64,000 nt of DNA from an uncultured Anaerobutyricum sp. (lineage in GTDB: Bacteria; Bacillota; Clostridia; Lachnospirales; Lachnospiraceae): contig NZ_CAKRCF010000007.1 in the NCBI RefSeq assembly GCF_934307085.1, positions 1 to 64,000 on the forward strand, read 5' to 3'. The notes under the pieces were generated by a model, which did not search any database, was not told where the DNA came from, and saw only the letters and a list, made by a program, of their open reading frames with translations. Positions 45,339 through 54,127 of the stretch are shown here, piece by piece. Numbering within the stretch: position 1 is the first letter of the stretch; every line of letters starts with the position of its first letter. A program made the translations under genes and the position numbers.

Positions 45339-45698
45339 ATGAACGAATCAAAGAAAATGGCCCTTCTTGCTGTAGAAGCATTAGAAGATAAAAAAGCAGA
45401 AGACATTACAATTATCGATATCAGCGAAGTATCCGTTCTTGCAGATTACTTTATCATTGCAGATGGTACAAACCGTAATCAGGTACAGGCTATGGCTGAC
45501 AGCGCAGAAGAAGCTCTCGGCAGAGCTGGTTATGATGCAAAACAGATTGAAGGATACCAGAGTGCAAACTGGATTCTTATGGATTACAAAGATATTATCG
45601 TCCATGTATTTAGTAAAGAAGATCGTGCTTTCTATGATTTAGAAAGAATCTGGAGAGATGGAAAGCAGATTAGTAAAGAGGATTTAAACGAAAAATAG
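45339..45698 (+). CDS. rsfS: Ribosome silencing factor RsfS
   Basis: A 119-residue protein that binds L14 and blocks subunit joining. Marks are ADYFIIADGTNRNQVQAMAD, IEGYQSANWILMDYKDIIVH and FYDLERIWRDGK. ATG 45339 follows GAAAGGA; an in-frame ATG at 45324 precedes that site. The 153-base gap before it is larger than elsewhere in the cluster and may hold a promoter. Confidence 0.95.
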   Translation: MNESKKMALLAVEALEDKKAEDITIIDISEVSVLADYFIIADGTNRNQVQAMADSAEEALGRAGYDAKQIEGYQSANWILMDYKDIIVHVFSKEDRAFYDLERIWRDGKQISKEDLNEK

Positions 45699-45719
45699 GA
45701 ATTTGTGAAGCAAGCCTGA

Positions 45720-45912
45720 CACCGCTATAGAGAAGTTTATGTTCGGATTGCTCAGATGACTTCTAAAGAAGGATTATATTCTAAAGATGATTTTGTTTCG
45801 TTGTGCTAAACATTCCGTGTTGCCTGATATGACAACCTCACTTAAAGATGAGCTTGCGAGATTACAGTCAACACTCCACAGTATAAAGGCACAAAATGCA
45901 TCTTTAGAATAA
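45720..45912 (+). pseudogene. Unidentified gene remnant within a long inverted repeat
   Basis: One frame reads REVYVRIAQMTSKEGLYSKD then DFVSLC before a stop; a one-base shift continues as AKHSVLPDMTTSLKDELARL and QSTLHSIKAQNASLE before TAA. The joined text looks like natural protein ending in a coiled coil. No start or ribosome site is present. I do not recognise the family. The remnant lies inside an inverted repeat: TCGGATTGCTCA (45743-45754) with 45934-45945, and 45765-45789 with 45899-45923. Confidence 0.5.
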
Positions 45913-45961
45913 ATCCTTCTTTTTCGATTTTTTTGAGCAATCCGATAGAAGACTATAATTT

Positions 45962-46360
45962 TCATTTTATATCATAATAAGGTATCATCAGATAGCATCC
46001 TGCATTTACTTGGTCAGACTTCATATTATTGCATTTCTTTATCTCATGAACATATTGATAAATATCTGTAAATCCAGCATAATCCTCTTTGGCAGACATG
46101 TTTTCTTTAGCAATTGACCAAAGGCTATCACCATCTTTAACTTCAACTACTTTATACTGGATATCTGAAATCGGCTCCTGGGCTTTCACAACCCTGTCTC
46201 CAAAATATAAAAAGAAACATATACAGAGCAGACTTACTAATAAAACGCCTCCTGTAATGAAAAATGGGCGTTTCTCACGCAATTTACGCTGTCTCTTTCT
46301 TCTCTGTAATTCTGAAAAATCATAAATTTGCGCTGTCGTTTTCATACTTATCTCTTGCAT
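45962..46360 (-). CDS. YneA-like LysM protein (probable SOS division inhibitor)
   Basis: A 132-residue membrane-anchored protein. A basic N-terminus (ELQRRKRQRKLREKRP) precedes one helix (FFITGGVLLVSLLCICFFLY), then a LysM domain (VVEVKDGDSLWSIAKENM, ending CYLMIPYY). This matches B. subtilis YneA in build and in its position divergent from lexA. YneA delays division during DNA damage. ATG 46360 follows GGAGGGG. Its promoter contains a LexA-type box. Confidence 0.82.
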   Translation of the reverse strand: MQEISMKTTAQIYDFSELQRRKRQRKLREKRPFFITGGVLLVSLLCICFFLYFGDRVVKAQEPISDIQYKVVEVKDGDSLWSIAKENMSAKEDYAGFTDIYQYVHEIKKCNNMKSDQVNAGCYLMIPYYDIK

Positions 46361-46419
46361 ACAATCCCCTCCATACATAATGATAAACGGTTATAAATAT
46401 TTATGTGCCAAGACATATG

Positions 46420-46559
46420 TTCCGAACTAATATTCCGAACATATATTCCGTATATATGTTTGCATTATACCGAACATTTTTTCGTCTGTCAATAAAAAAA
46501 TGATTTTTTCGAAAACATTTTCGAAAACACTTGTTTTCTAATCTGTCTCATGATACAAT
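46420..46559. promoter_or_regulatory. Divergent SOS promoters with LexA-type boxes
   Basis: Leftward promoter: TTGACA (46487-46492) and TATAAT (46464-46469) on the minus strand, 17-base spacer filled by CGAACATTTTTTCG (46471-46484). Rightward promoter: TTGTTT (46531-46536) and TACAAT (46554-46559), 17-base spacer, its -35 inside GAAAAC-ACTT-GTTTTC (46523-46538), next to the palindrome CGAAAACATTTTCG (46510-46523). Further TTCCGAAC copies lie at 46420 and 46433. The boxes are variants of CGAAC-N4-GTTCG. Confidence 0.75.
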
Positions 46560-46600
46560 TATTGTAAAAATATATGTTTATAAAGGAGAGTGTATTTTTG

Positions 46601-47227
46601 ATGAGCTATGGAAAGATAAGTGCAAAGCAGAAAGAGATACTAGAATACATAAAACAGTCCATTTTAAGCCATGGTTATCCACCGGCAGTTCGTGAAATCT
46701 GTGAAGCAGTTCATTTAAAGTCTACTTCTTCTGTACATTCTCATTTAGAGACTTTAGAGAAGAATGGATATATCAGACGTGACCCATCCAAGCCAAGAGC
46801 AATTGAGATTATAGATGATAATTTTAATCTTACAAGAAGAGAACTTGTAAACGTCCCAATCGTTGGTACCGTTACAGCCGGAGAACCAATTCTTGCGATT
46901 GAGAATATACAGGGGTATTTCCCGATTATGCCGGAGTTTGTGAATAATAAGCAGACATTTATGCTTAAAGTAAAAGGTGAGAGCATGATTAATGCCGGTA
47001 TCTTTGACGGAGATTTCATTTTAGTAGAAGAGACACCAACAGCTTCCGATAATGAGATTATTGTGGCTTTATTAGAGGATTCTGTTACTGTAAAGCGATT
47101 TTTCAAAGAAGAAGACCACATTCGTCTTCAGCCAGAGAATGATACGATGGAACCAATCATAGTTCCACAGGATGCTCCATTTTCTATTGTTGGTAAAGTC
47201 ATTGGATTATATCGTGCATTTAAATAA
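46601..47227 (+). CDS. lexA: LexA repressor
   Basis: A 208-residue SOS repressor-protease. The winged HTH is at the N-terminus (GYPPAVREICEAVHLKSTSS). The self-cleavage site is Ala93-Gly94 in TVTAGEP; the catalytic Ser128 is in GESMINAGI and Lys165 in VTVKRFF. ATG 46601 follows AAAGGAGAG. It should control itself and the divergent LysM gene. Confidence 0.96.
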   Translation: MSYGKISAKQKEILEYIKQSILSHGYPPAVREICEAVHLKSTSSVHSHLETLEKNGYIRRDPSKPRAIEIIDDNFNLTRRELVNVPIVGTVTAGEPILAIENIQGYFPIMPEFVNNKQTFMLKVKGESMINAGIFDGDFILVEETPTASDNEIIVALLEDSVTVKRFFKEEDHIRLQPENDTMEPIIVPQDAPFSIVGKVIGLYRAFK

Positions 47228-47342
47228 GATTTGGCTTTTATATTTACTCTAATTCCTACAAGTAGTTAAGAGAGTTACTCATCTAATCTCTTTCAGATTT
47301 AATTTGGTTTTTGTGTAACCTAAAACGATTCTATAAAAATTA

Positions 47343-47416
47343 AATAAACCATATCTGTAACTTTAATAACTGCAAGAGAAATGTTTTATTAAAGTTACAG
47401 ATATGGTTTATTTTTT
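47343..47416 (+). terminator. lexA terminator with a 26-base perfect stem
   Basis: The arms 47343-47368 and 47387-47412 are perfectly complementary (AATAAACCATATCTGTAACT and onward), loop 18 bases, then TTTT. It is far longer than a terminator needs. The rest of the 311-base gap after lexA holds only the 47479-47534 repeat. Confidence 0.75.
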
Positions 47417-47478
47417 ACGTATTGTCTATTGTCAGGATATACTTAATAATTAATTTATTAAGTATCCTTTCTTAATTT

Positions 47479-47534
47479 TGTGAAGTATTCGGCAATTGAA
47501 TCACCGAGGATTCCTGCTTAATTTTCTAAAAGTA
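47479..47534. repeat. Dispersed 56-base repeat, copy 2
   Basis: Matches 309-364 at about 50 of 56 positions. It lies just past the stop codon of the leftward recombinase gene. Confidence 0.75.
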
Positions 47535-47538
47535 GAAT

Positions 47539-48591
47539 TTACTTTTCTCTCAACTGAACTTTTCCCGCTGCCAGTCGTCTTCTCTGATCTTCCATTGCCG
47601 CATAATGTTTTCGTGTCGTATTAACATCTTTATGACCAAGAACATCTGCAACCAAATAGATATCCCCTGTTTCCTGATAAAGCTGTGTACCATAAGTGCT
47701 TCGCAATTTATGCGGCGTGATTGTTTTTAAAGGCGTTATTGGTCGGGCATACTTTTTCACAAGATTTTCTACTGCACGCACACTGATACGGCGTTTTTGC
47801 ATAGATAAGAAGAGTGCATCCTCTGAACCTTCTTTCGGAATTAAATTTTCCCTTTCTTCAAGATAATCAAGAAGTGCCTCCCGCACCTCTTTTCCAAAGT
47901 ATAAAACAACCTCTGCGCCACCTTTTCGGTGGATTTTCATTCCATTCGTTTCAAAGTCTAAATTGGATATATCCAGACCAACGCACTCAGAAACTCGAAT
48001 TCCTGTCCCAAGCAGAAGAGTAAGGATCGCCAAATCTCTGATTTTTGTTTTATTATGGTACTTTTTTTGAGATTTTGTTAAACTATCCCCTTCCTCTACC
48101 GAATCCAATAATCTGGCAATCTCATCAATTTCCAATCGAACAATGGCCTGTTCATGTTTTTTTGGCAGATTTAAAAGGCTTGCTGTATTATTTTTTATCG
48201 CCTGTTTCCTGTAGAAAAATTTATAAAAAGTACGCATACTTGCCGTCTTTCGCGTACGTCCCCGTTCTTCATTTGTATGTACCTTATTATCTGCATCTTC
48301 ATAAAGACGTAGATAATCTAAATATTCTTCTAATTGTGTTAACGTAACTTTATCAAGAACACTTACCGGCCAGTTTTTCAAATCTCCATCTTCAATATCC
48401 GGATATTTTTCCTGAAGAAAATGAAAAAATATTTTTAAATCGTATGCATAAGCGATACGAGTTCTTGAAGAAGTTGTCGGCTCGATTCCTCTGAAAAATT
48501 CTTTACAAAAAGAGGGGAGTTGCGCACAAAGCTCCCGAAGTTTTATTTCATTTTTCATTGTAACCTGTTCATCATATGTTGGTTGCTGCAC
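47539..48591 (-). CDS. XerC/D-like tyrosine recombinase
   Basis: A 350-residue recombinase with all catalytic residues: Arg in GTGIRVSECVGLD, Lys in KIHRKGG, HxxR in PHKLRSTYGT, His in VLGHKDVNTT and Tyr in RKHYAAME. The N-terminal core-binding domain is longer than in classical XerC/D. The start is GTG 48591 after AAAGGAGTG. It is not beside phage genes, so a chromosomal Xer-type role (dimer resolution) is plausible; a solitary integrase is the alternative. Confidence 0.88.
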   Translation of the reverse strand: MQQPTYDEQVTMKNEIKLRELCAQLPSFCKEFFRGIEPTTSSRTRIAYAYDLKIFFHFLQEKYPDIEDGDLKNWPVSVLDKVTLTQLEEYLDYLRLYEDADNKVHTNEERGRTRKTASMRTFYKFFYRKQAIKNNTASLLNLPKKHEQAIVRLEIDEIARLLDSVEEGDSLTKSQKKYHNKTKIRDLAILTLLLGTGIRVSECVGLDISNLDFETNGMKIHRKGGAEVVLYFGKEVREALLDYLEERENLIPKEGSEDALFLSMQKRRISVRAVENLVKKYARPITPLKTITPHKLRSTYGTQLYQETGDIYLVADVLGHKDVNTTRKHYAAMEDQRRRLAAGKVQLREK

Positions 48592-48637
48592 AATAAATCA
48601 CTCCTTTCTTAATAAAAGCTGTTTGAAATTGTTATCC

Positions 48638-49363
48638 TTAATTTTTAGGAGGACAGTCTGGATTCACAATATCATCAATAACAGCACGAATCATACGAGC
48701 TTTCGTGCCTGGATATTGATGATTGATTTCTCCAATAAGATTCTTTATATCTTCCCGTTTTGTAGAACCATCAACCGGACAGGGACTTTTTACTACTGGA
48801 AGATCGTATTCTTTTACAAATCCCCTCACATCTCCTTCATACAAAAAGAGGAGAGGACGGATTACAGTAAGCCCTGAACGGTCAAGATAGGTAATAGGAG
48901 CAAAGGTGTGAATTCTTCCCTCATATAAGAAGGACATCATCATTGATTCCAATAAATCATCTTTATGATGTGCATAGGCCACTTTATTACATCCTAATTC
49001 TTTTATTGTATCATTTAATGCACCCTTTCGCATTTTTGCACAAAGAGAACAGGGATTACTCTCTTCTCGAACATGGAAAACAACTTCTGCAATCTGTGTT
49101 TTTATAATGTGATATTCCACATCTAACTTCTTACAAAATTCCCTGATTCCCTCTAAATCCAAATTGTCAAATCCTAAATCTACGGTAATTGCTATAATAT
49201 CAAATTTATGTGGATAGAACTTTCGCAAACAGGAGAGCGCATACAACAGAGTAAGACTGTCTTTGCCTCCTGAAATTCCTACTGCAATTTTATCATTGTC
49301 TTCAATCATTCCGTAGGTATCTATCGCCTGACGGGTTAAACTTAATAATTTTTGTAATTTCAT
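48638..49363 (-). CDS. TtcA-like tRNA thiolation ATPase
   Basis: A 241-residue PP-loop enzyme: SGGKDSLTLLYALSCL binds ATP; cysteines in CSLCAKMR and PCPVDG likely hold a 4Fe-4S cluster as in TtcA/TtuA. It should thiolate a tRNA base. E. coli TtcA is longer; short forms are common in Clostridia. It lies upstream of the recombinase on the same strand with 46 bases between. Confidence 0.87.
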   Translation of the reverse strand: MKLQKLLSLTRQAIDTYGMIEDNDKIAVGISGGKDSLTLLYALSCLRKFYPHKFDIIAITVDLGFDNLDLEGIREFCKKLDVEYHIIKTQIAEVVFHVREESNPCSLCAKMRKGALNDTIKELGCNKVAYAHHKDDLLESMMMSFLYEGRIHTFAPITYLDRSGLTVIRPLLFLYEGDVRGFVKEYDLPVVKSPCPVDGSTKREDIKNLIGEINHQYPGTKARMIRAVIDDIVNPDCPPKN

Positions 49364-49671
49364 AAAATAATTCCTTCTGATTTTTTATTTATTTTAGCAC
49401 AAACGTTCTCCACATTCAAATCAGTTTTCTATAGCATTTTTCAAATACAGTCTAGAAAAGAAATTAGTTTGGGATATAATTTTATGAATGCACCAGCCTG
49501 CCGAAACATAAAATATATAAACGCAAATATACATAAATCGGACAAACTAGACGTTTAAAAATGATTTTGTTATAATATTTTTCTGGTATAAATCAGAGAA
49601 ATTTTACATAGAAGTTTCAAATAAATTTGTCGTACATTATATAGAACTTTGTTAAACAGAAAGGAGAGCGC
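49364..49671 (+). other. Intergenic region ahead of the GHL10 gene
   Basis: No gene was seen in 308 bases. TATAAT at 49571-49576 may be the -10 of the hydrolase gene, with a poor -35. Divergent promoters for the TtcA-like gene should also lie here. Confidence 0.4.
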
Positions 49672-51111
49672 ATGAAAAAGCTCATTGAAAACTTTATTAT
49701 CATTATGGTACTTACCATTGCCATATTATTTTCCTATGCTTTTATAGAAAAGAAAATAAGTGGACAGAACAGTTCAGAATTTATAAATTTTCTTTTTAGC
49801 ACACAGGAAAAAGCTTCCAATAATAAATCTTCTGTTACTTCTGATAAAGAAAATAGCGAAAAAAAATATAGTTCATCAATACAATCAGCAGATGATATGA
49901 ATTACCGGGCAGTCTGGCTGAGCTATTTAGAATTTAACAGCTTTCGAAAATCTGTAAAAAATAATAATGAAAGTAGCTTTCGAAAGTTTTATCACCATAT
50001 TTTACAGAGAATCAAAATACTTGGCTGCAACCGGATTATCGTACAGGTTCGTCCTTTTAGCGACGCTCTATATCCATCAGATTATTTTCCATGGGCAGCC
50101 TGTATTTCCGGAACACAGGGAAAAAATCCTGGTTATGACCCTTTAAAAATTATGGTAGAAATGAGTCATAAAGAAAATATTTCTATTGAAGCATGGATTA
50201 ATCCTTATCGCATTTCCTCTGGGAACTCCATTCGCAGCCTATCTAATACAAATCCCGCCAGAAAATGGTTCTCTTCTCCAAATACCAAAAGAAATGTTCT
50301 TTCTTATGAAGGCAGCCTTTATTATAATCCTTCTTCAGAAAATGTAAGAAATCTTATTATACAAGGCATAAAAGAAATCGTTCAAAATTATGATGTAGAT
50401 GGTATTCATATGGACGATTATTTTTATCCAACATTCACAAAAGAAAATGTATCAATAACTTTTGATGCTCCAGAATATGAACAACAGTTAAAAGCAGGTT
50501 TCTCATCTGCAGTTTCTTCATCTTTAGCTTCCTCAGATATATCATCAAATAAAAAGAAAATTTTTCTGGCAGATTGGAGACGAGGTAATGTAAATCAACT
50601 TGTATCTGGCATTTATAAGGCTGTAAAAGGAATTAATCCAGAAGTTACCTTTGGAATTAGTCCTGCTGGAAATTTAGATAATTTACGCAGTGATTTAGAA
50701 TATTATATAGATATTGATACATGGGCAACACAGACCGGTTATGTGGATTATTTAATGCCGCAAATTTATTGGGGATTTACAAATAAAGTGGCTCCTTTTG
50801 ATAAAGTAACTGACGAATGGGTCTCTCTTATGTCAGACTCCCCAGTGAAACTTTATATCGGACTTCAGCTTTACCGGATGGGAAGCAAGGAACCAGAGCA
50901 GTCTGATACAAAAGAGCTTCAAAAAGCTTCCCTCGTAAAAAAAGAACTTTCTTATTTAAAAAAGAAGGAAAAAATAGAAGGATACTGCCTGTTTAGTTAT
51001 CAGTATATTGACTGTCAGAATAAAAATTATCATTTTGATGCCGAACAATTTTCTACTAAAAGAAAAAAACTTTTAAATGAGATACTAGACTCTTTAAAAA
51101 GTAATCCATAG
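49672..51111 (+). CDS. Secreted GHL10 / family-10-like glycosyl hydrolase
   Basis: A 479-residue extracellular protein held by an N-terminal helix (FIIIMVLTIAILFSYAFI), a Ser/Lys-rich linker to residue 75, then a TIM-barrel of the GHL10 (DUF187, YngK-like) type: YRAVWLSYLEF, NRIIVQVRPFSDALYPSDYF, ISIEAWINPYRISSG, VDGIHMDDYFYP with acidic catalytic candidates, and YVDYLMPQIYWGF. Family substrates are peptidoglycan-derived or unknown glycans. AAAGGAGAG precedes the ATG. Confidence 0.88.
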   Translation: MKKLIENFIIIMVLTIAILFSYAFIEKKISGQNSSEFINFLFSTQEKASNNKSSVTSDKENSEKKYSSSIQSADDMNYRAVWLSYLEFNSFRKSVKNNNESSFRKFYHHILQRIKILGCNRIIVQVRPFSDALYPSDYFPWAACISGTQGKNPGYDPLKIMVEMSHKENISIEAWINPYRISSGNSIRSLSNTNPARKWFSSPNTKRNVLSYEGSLYYNPSSENVRNLIIQGIKEIVQNYDVDGIHMDDYFYPTFTKENVSITFDAPEYEQQLKAGFSSAVSSSLASSDISSNKKKIFLADWRRGNVNQLVSGIYKAVKGINPEVTFGISPAGNLDNLRSDLEYYIDIDTWATQTGYVDYLMPQIYWGFTNKVAPFDKVTDEWVSLMSDSPVKLYIGLQLYRMGSKEPEQSDTKELQKASLVKKELSYLKKKEKIEGYCLFSYQYIDCQNKNYHFDAEQFSTKRKKLLNEILDSLKSNP

Positions 51112-51114
51112 TAT

Positions 51115-51306
51115 GTGTTTGAAATACTTTTGTCCAAATGTTCATGTCTGCAAATTTTAAATAAAAGTGCAACAAAAGAATATCTGAGAAGCTTTAGTTG
51201 CGGCATCCTTGAAGTACCACAAGAACATTCGAAAATTCTGATAAATGATATTGTTCAACAATCAGACAGTATTATGTATGAACAAAAGAAAAAGCATAAA
51301 GAATAA
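51115..51306 (+). pseudogene. Tail of a GGDEF-domain gene
   Basis: The frame ends in FSCGILEVPQ, NDIVQQSDSIMYEQKKKHKE, which fits the last 40 residues of GGDEF domains (SxGIA, then AD-x-x-MYxxK). The active site and everything before it are absent, and there is no ribosome site. It follows the hydrolase stop by three bases. Confidence 0.6.
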
Positions 51307-51387
51307 AGAATAATATCAAAAGGATTTAAAGTGTTAAGAATCAGAAATTAAAAATTTGATGAAAATATAGAGTTAGAGAGTAATTTA

Positions 51388-51431
51388 AATCTAACTATTC
51401 GTTAAAGTTGGATTTCGCGAATAGTTGGATT
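51388..51431. repeat. Inverted repeat 3' of the hydrolase gene
   Basis: AATCTAACTATTCG and CGAATAGTTGGATT pair with one mismatch across a 16-base loop. TTGCTCTTCT follows, so weak termination is possible. The 283 bases from 51307 to 51589 otherwise hold only the copA-side hairpin. Confidence 0.5.
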
Positions 51432-51513
51432 TGCTCTTCTAATTTGCTTCAAACGTGACTAATAGTAATTTGTAAAGGCCAGCAAGGATTCCTATAATAT
51501 GTATAAATGTACA

Positions 51514-51567
51514 GCCGCTGAAAATCATAGTCTTCTATTGGATTACATCAATGACTTCTTCAGCGGC
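51514..51567 (-). terminator. Hairpin 3' of copA containing a repeated 26-mer
   Basis: GCCGCTGAA (51514-51522) pairs with TTCAGCGGC (51559-51567), 23 bases past the copA stop. The enclosed sequence 51519-51544 matches the complement of 45939-45964 at 24 of 26 positions. There is no clear T-run, so terminator function is uncertain. Confidence 0.5.
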
Positions 51568-51589
51568 ATCTGTCCGGCTCCACAAATTA

Positions 51590-54127
51590 TTATTTGATTT
51601 CAATTACGTCGTAATCTTTATCCTCAACAGCTTTCTTTAAAACATCGTCTGCAATCTCCTTTTCCAAAGTAACCACAGCAGTTCCCTTCTCATGGCTTAC
51701 TTCTGCAGAAACTACTTCTGGAAGTGCCTCTAAAGTCTTCTTTACTGTTGCTTCACAGTGTCCACACATCATACCTTTGATACTCATTGTTTTTGTCATT
51801 TCATTTACCTCTTTCTTTTCATTATTATTTATGTTAATTAAGTTAACATCTATTGTAGATTTTTTCTTTTTGTCCTTTTTGGTGCTTCGAATATTTAACA
51901 GATTCAAACGTAATGCGTTTGTAACAACACAGAAACTAGATAAACTCATTGCTGCCGCTCCAAACATCGGATTGAGTTTTAATCCAAATATCGGAATTAA
52001 TAAACCTGCTGCCAGAGGAATTCCAATTGTATTATAAAAAAATGCCCAGAATAAGTTTTCATGGATATTTCGTAATACTCCTCGGCTTAAGCGGATTGCT
52101 GCCGGAACATCCGCAAGTTTACTCTTCATTAATACAACATCGGCCGCATCCATTGCTACATCGGTACCTGCTCCGATTGCGATTCCCACATCAGCACGAG
52201 TTAAAGCTGGTGCGTCATTGATTCCATCCCCAACCATAGCAACTTTCCATTTTTCTCCTAATAGGCGAATGACGCTTTCTTTTCCATCTGGAAGAACACC
52301 TGCGATTACATTATCAACGCCTGCCTGCTCTCCAATTGCTTTAGCGGTACGTTCATTATCACCGGTCAGCATAACAACGTGAATTCCCATCGCTTTCAGT
52401 TCTTTAATCGCCTGTGGGCTGTCTTTTTTAATTACGTCAGCGACAGCAATAATTCCAAGCAGTCGGTTTCCTTTTGCGAAAAAAAGCGGTGTTTTTCCGG
52501 CAGATGCTAGTTGCTCTGCACTACGTTTTATCTCTTCAGATATAGATAAACTCTTTTCTATAAAGAGTAAATTACCACCAGTAAGTGTTTTATTATTTAC
52601 TGTTCCAGTAAGTCCATTTCCAGGAACTGCCTGAAAATCATCTACAACAGGAACAGTAAAGTTTTTCTCTTCACCATATTCTACAATTGCCTTTGCCAGT
52701 GGATGCTCGCTCTTCTTTTCGAGAGCAAAAGCTGCTTCTAAAAGGTCTTTCTCACTAATGCCATCTGCAGGAAGAATGTCTGTCACTTTTGGCTGACCAT
52801 TTGTAATAGTTCCTGTTTTGTCTAATGCGACGATATCTACCTTTCCGGCTTCTTCTAAAGATACCGCCGTCTTAAATAAAATACCATTTTTTGCACCAAC
52901 ACCGTTACCTACCATAATCGCAACAGGTGTCGCAAGACCTAATGCACACGGACAACTGATTACAAGAACAGAAATACCTCTTGCAAGGGCAAATCCAACG
53001 CTTTCTCCAGCAAGAAGCCAGCCAATAATCGTGATAACCGCAATCGTAATAACTGCCGGTACAAAAATACCAGATACTTTATCGGCGATTTTGGCAATTG
53101 GAGCCTTTGTTGCCGCCGCATCACTTACCATTTTAATAATCTGAGAAAGGGTGGTATCCTCTCCTACTCTTGTAGCCTCGCATTTTAAAAATCCGGACTG
53201 ATTGATTGTTGCTGCAGAAACATTGTCTCCTTCTGCCTTATCTACGGGTATACTCTCTCCAGTAAGAGCTGCCTCATCAATTGCACTATTTCCCTCAAGA
53301 ACAATACCGTCTACGGGTATACTCTCTCCTGGTTTTACAAGAAAAATATCTCCCTTTTTTACCTGGTCGGCAGAAATCTGCATTTCCTGCCCATTTCGAA
53401 CAATGGTAGCCATTTTGGGCGCAAGATTCATAAGACTCTTTAATGCATCCGTTGTCTTTCCTTTCGAATATGCTTCTAATGTCTTACCAAGAGTAATCAA
53501 TGTAAGAATCATAGCAGCAGATTCAAAATAAAACTCATGCATATAACTCATAATCAGTTTATTATTTCCAGCGGTCTGTGCTACTGTCATCGCAAATAAG
53601 GCATAAGTACTATAACCAAATGCTGCTGTTGCACCCATCGCAACTAAAGTATCCATATTTGGAGCCCGGTGAATCAGACTTGTAAAACCACTGATAAAGA
53701 AACGCTGATTAATTACCATAATGATTACAGTAAATAAAAGCTGTGCAAGTCCCATACCTACATGATTATTATTTAAAAATCCCGGCAATGGCCAGTTCCA
53801 CATCATATGTCCCATTGAAAGATACATAAGTGGCATTAAAAAGATAAGAGAGACAATTAATCTTTTTAATAACTTTGGCGTCTCTGTATCCGCTAAAGCT
53901 TCCGCTCCGTGACTACTCTCCTTCTCCGCTCCTTTTACGGAAGCATGATATCCGGCCTTTTCTACTGCAGCAACAATATCTGCTGAGGAAGCCGTTCCCT
54001 CTACTCCCATAGAATTTGTTAAAAGACTCACCGAAACACTTGTAACACCAGGAACCTTAGAGACAACTTTCTCTACACGTGCCTGACATGCCGCACAAGT
54101 CATTCCGGTTACGTTATATTGTTCCAT
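51590..54127 (-). CDS. copA: Copper P1B ATPase CopA fused to a CopZ-like domain
   Basis: An 845-residue copper exporter. An N-terminal HMA domain (GMTCAACQARVEKVV), eight membrane helices, metal-site CPCALGLATP, actuator TGESIPVDK, DKTGTITNG, SEHPLAKA, GDGINDAPALTRADVG and a terminal MSLSS copper motif are all present. After that an Asn/Lys-rich linker (about residues 750-776) joins a second HMA domain (GMMCGHCEATVKKTL) at the C-terminus, an unusual place. ATG 54127 follows AGGAGG. Downstream of csoR in the same operon. Confidence 0.93.
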   Translation of the reverse strand: MEQYNVTGMTCAACQARVEKVVSKVPGVTSVSVSLLTNSMGVEGTASSADIVAAVEKAGYHASVKGAEKESSHGAEALADTETPKLLKRLIVSLIFLMPLMYLSMGHMMWNWPLPGFLNNNHVGMGLAQLLFTVIIMVINQRFFISGFTSLIHRAPNMDTLVAMGATAAFGYSTYALFAMTVAQTAGNNKLIMSYMHEFYFESAAMILTLITLGKTLEAYSKGKTTDALKSLMNLAPKMATIVRNGQEMQISADQVKKGDIFLVKPGESIPVDGIVLEGNSAIDEAALTGESIPVDKAEGDNVSAATINQSGFLKCEATRVGEDTTLSQIIKMVSDAAATKAPIAKIADKVSGIFVPAVITIAVITIIGWLLAGESVGFALARGISVLVISCPCALGLATPVAIMVGNGVGAKNGILFKTAVSLEEAGKVDIVALDKTGTITNGQPKVTDILPADGISEKDLLEAAFALEKKSEHPLAKAIVEYGEEKNFTVPVVDDFQAVPGNGLTGTVNNKTLTGGNLLFIEKSLSISEEIKRSAEQLASAGKTPLFFAKGNRLLGIIAVADVIKKDSPQAIKELKAMGIHVVMLTGDNERTAKAIGEQAGVDNVIAGVLPDGKESVIRLLGEKWKVAMVGDGINDAPALTRADVGIAIGAGTDVAMDAADVVLMKSKLADVPAAIRLSRGVLRNIHENLFWAFFYNTIGIPLAAGLLIPIFGLKLNPMFGAAAMSLSSFCVVTNALRLNLLNIRSTKKDKKKKSTIDVNLININNNEKKEVNEMTKTMSIKGMMCGHCEATVKKTLEALPEVVSAEVSHEKGTAVVTLEKEIADDVLKKAVEDKDYDVIEIK
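51797..51812 (-). promoter_or_regulatory. Internal ribosome site for a free CopZ-like chaperone
   Basis: Inside copA, AGAGGT (51807-51812) lies 7 bases before an in-frame ATG (51799). Starting here gives a 69-residue protein, 51799 to 51590, that is a complete HMA-type copper chaperone beginning MTKTMSIKGMMCGHC. The spacing and the linker in front suggest that copZ was once separate. Confidence 0.6.

Noticed and set aside
45774..45965. Minus-strand open frame between rsfS and the LysM gene
   Set aside because: It is the mirror of the inverted repeat and the plus-strand remnant; no ribosome site.
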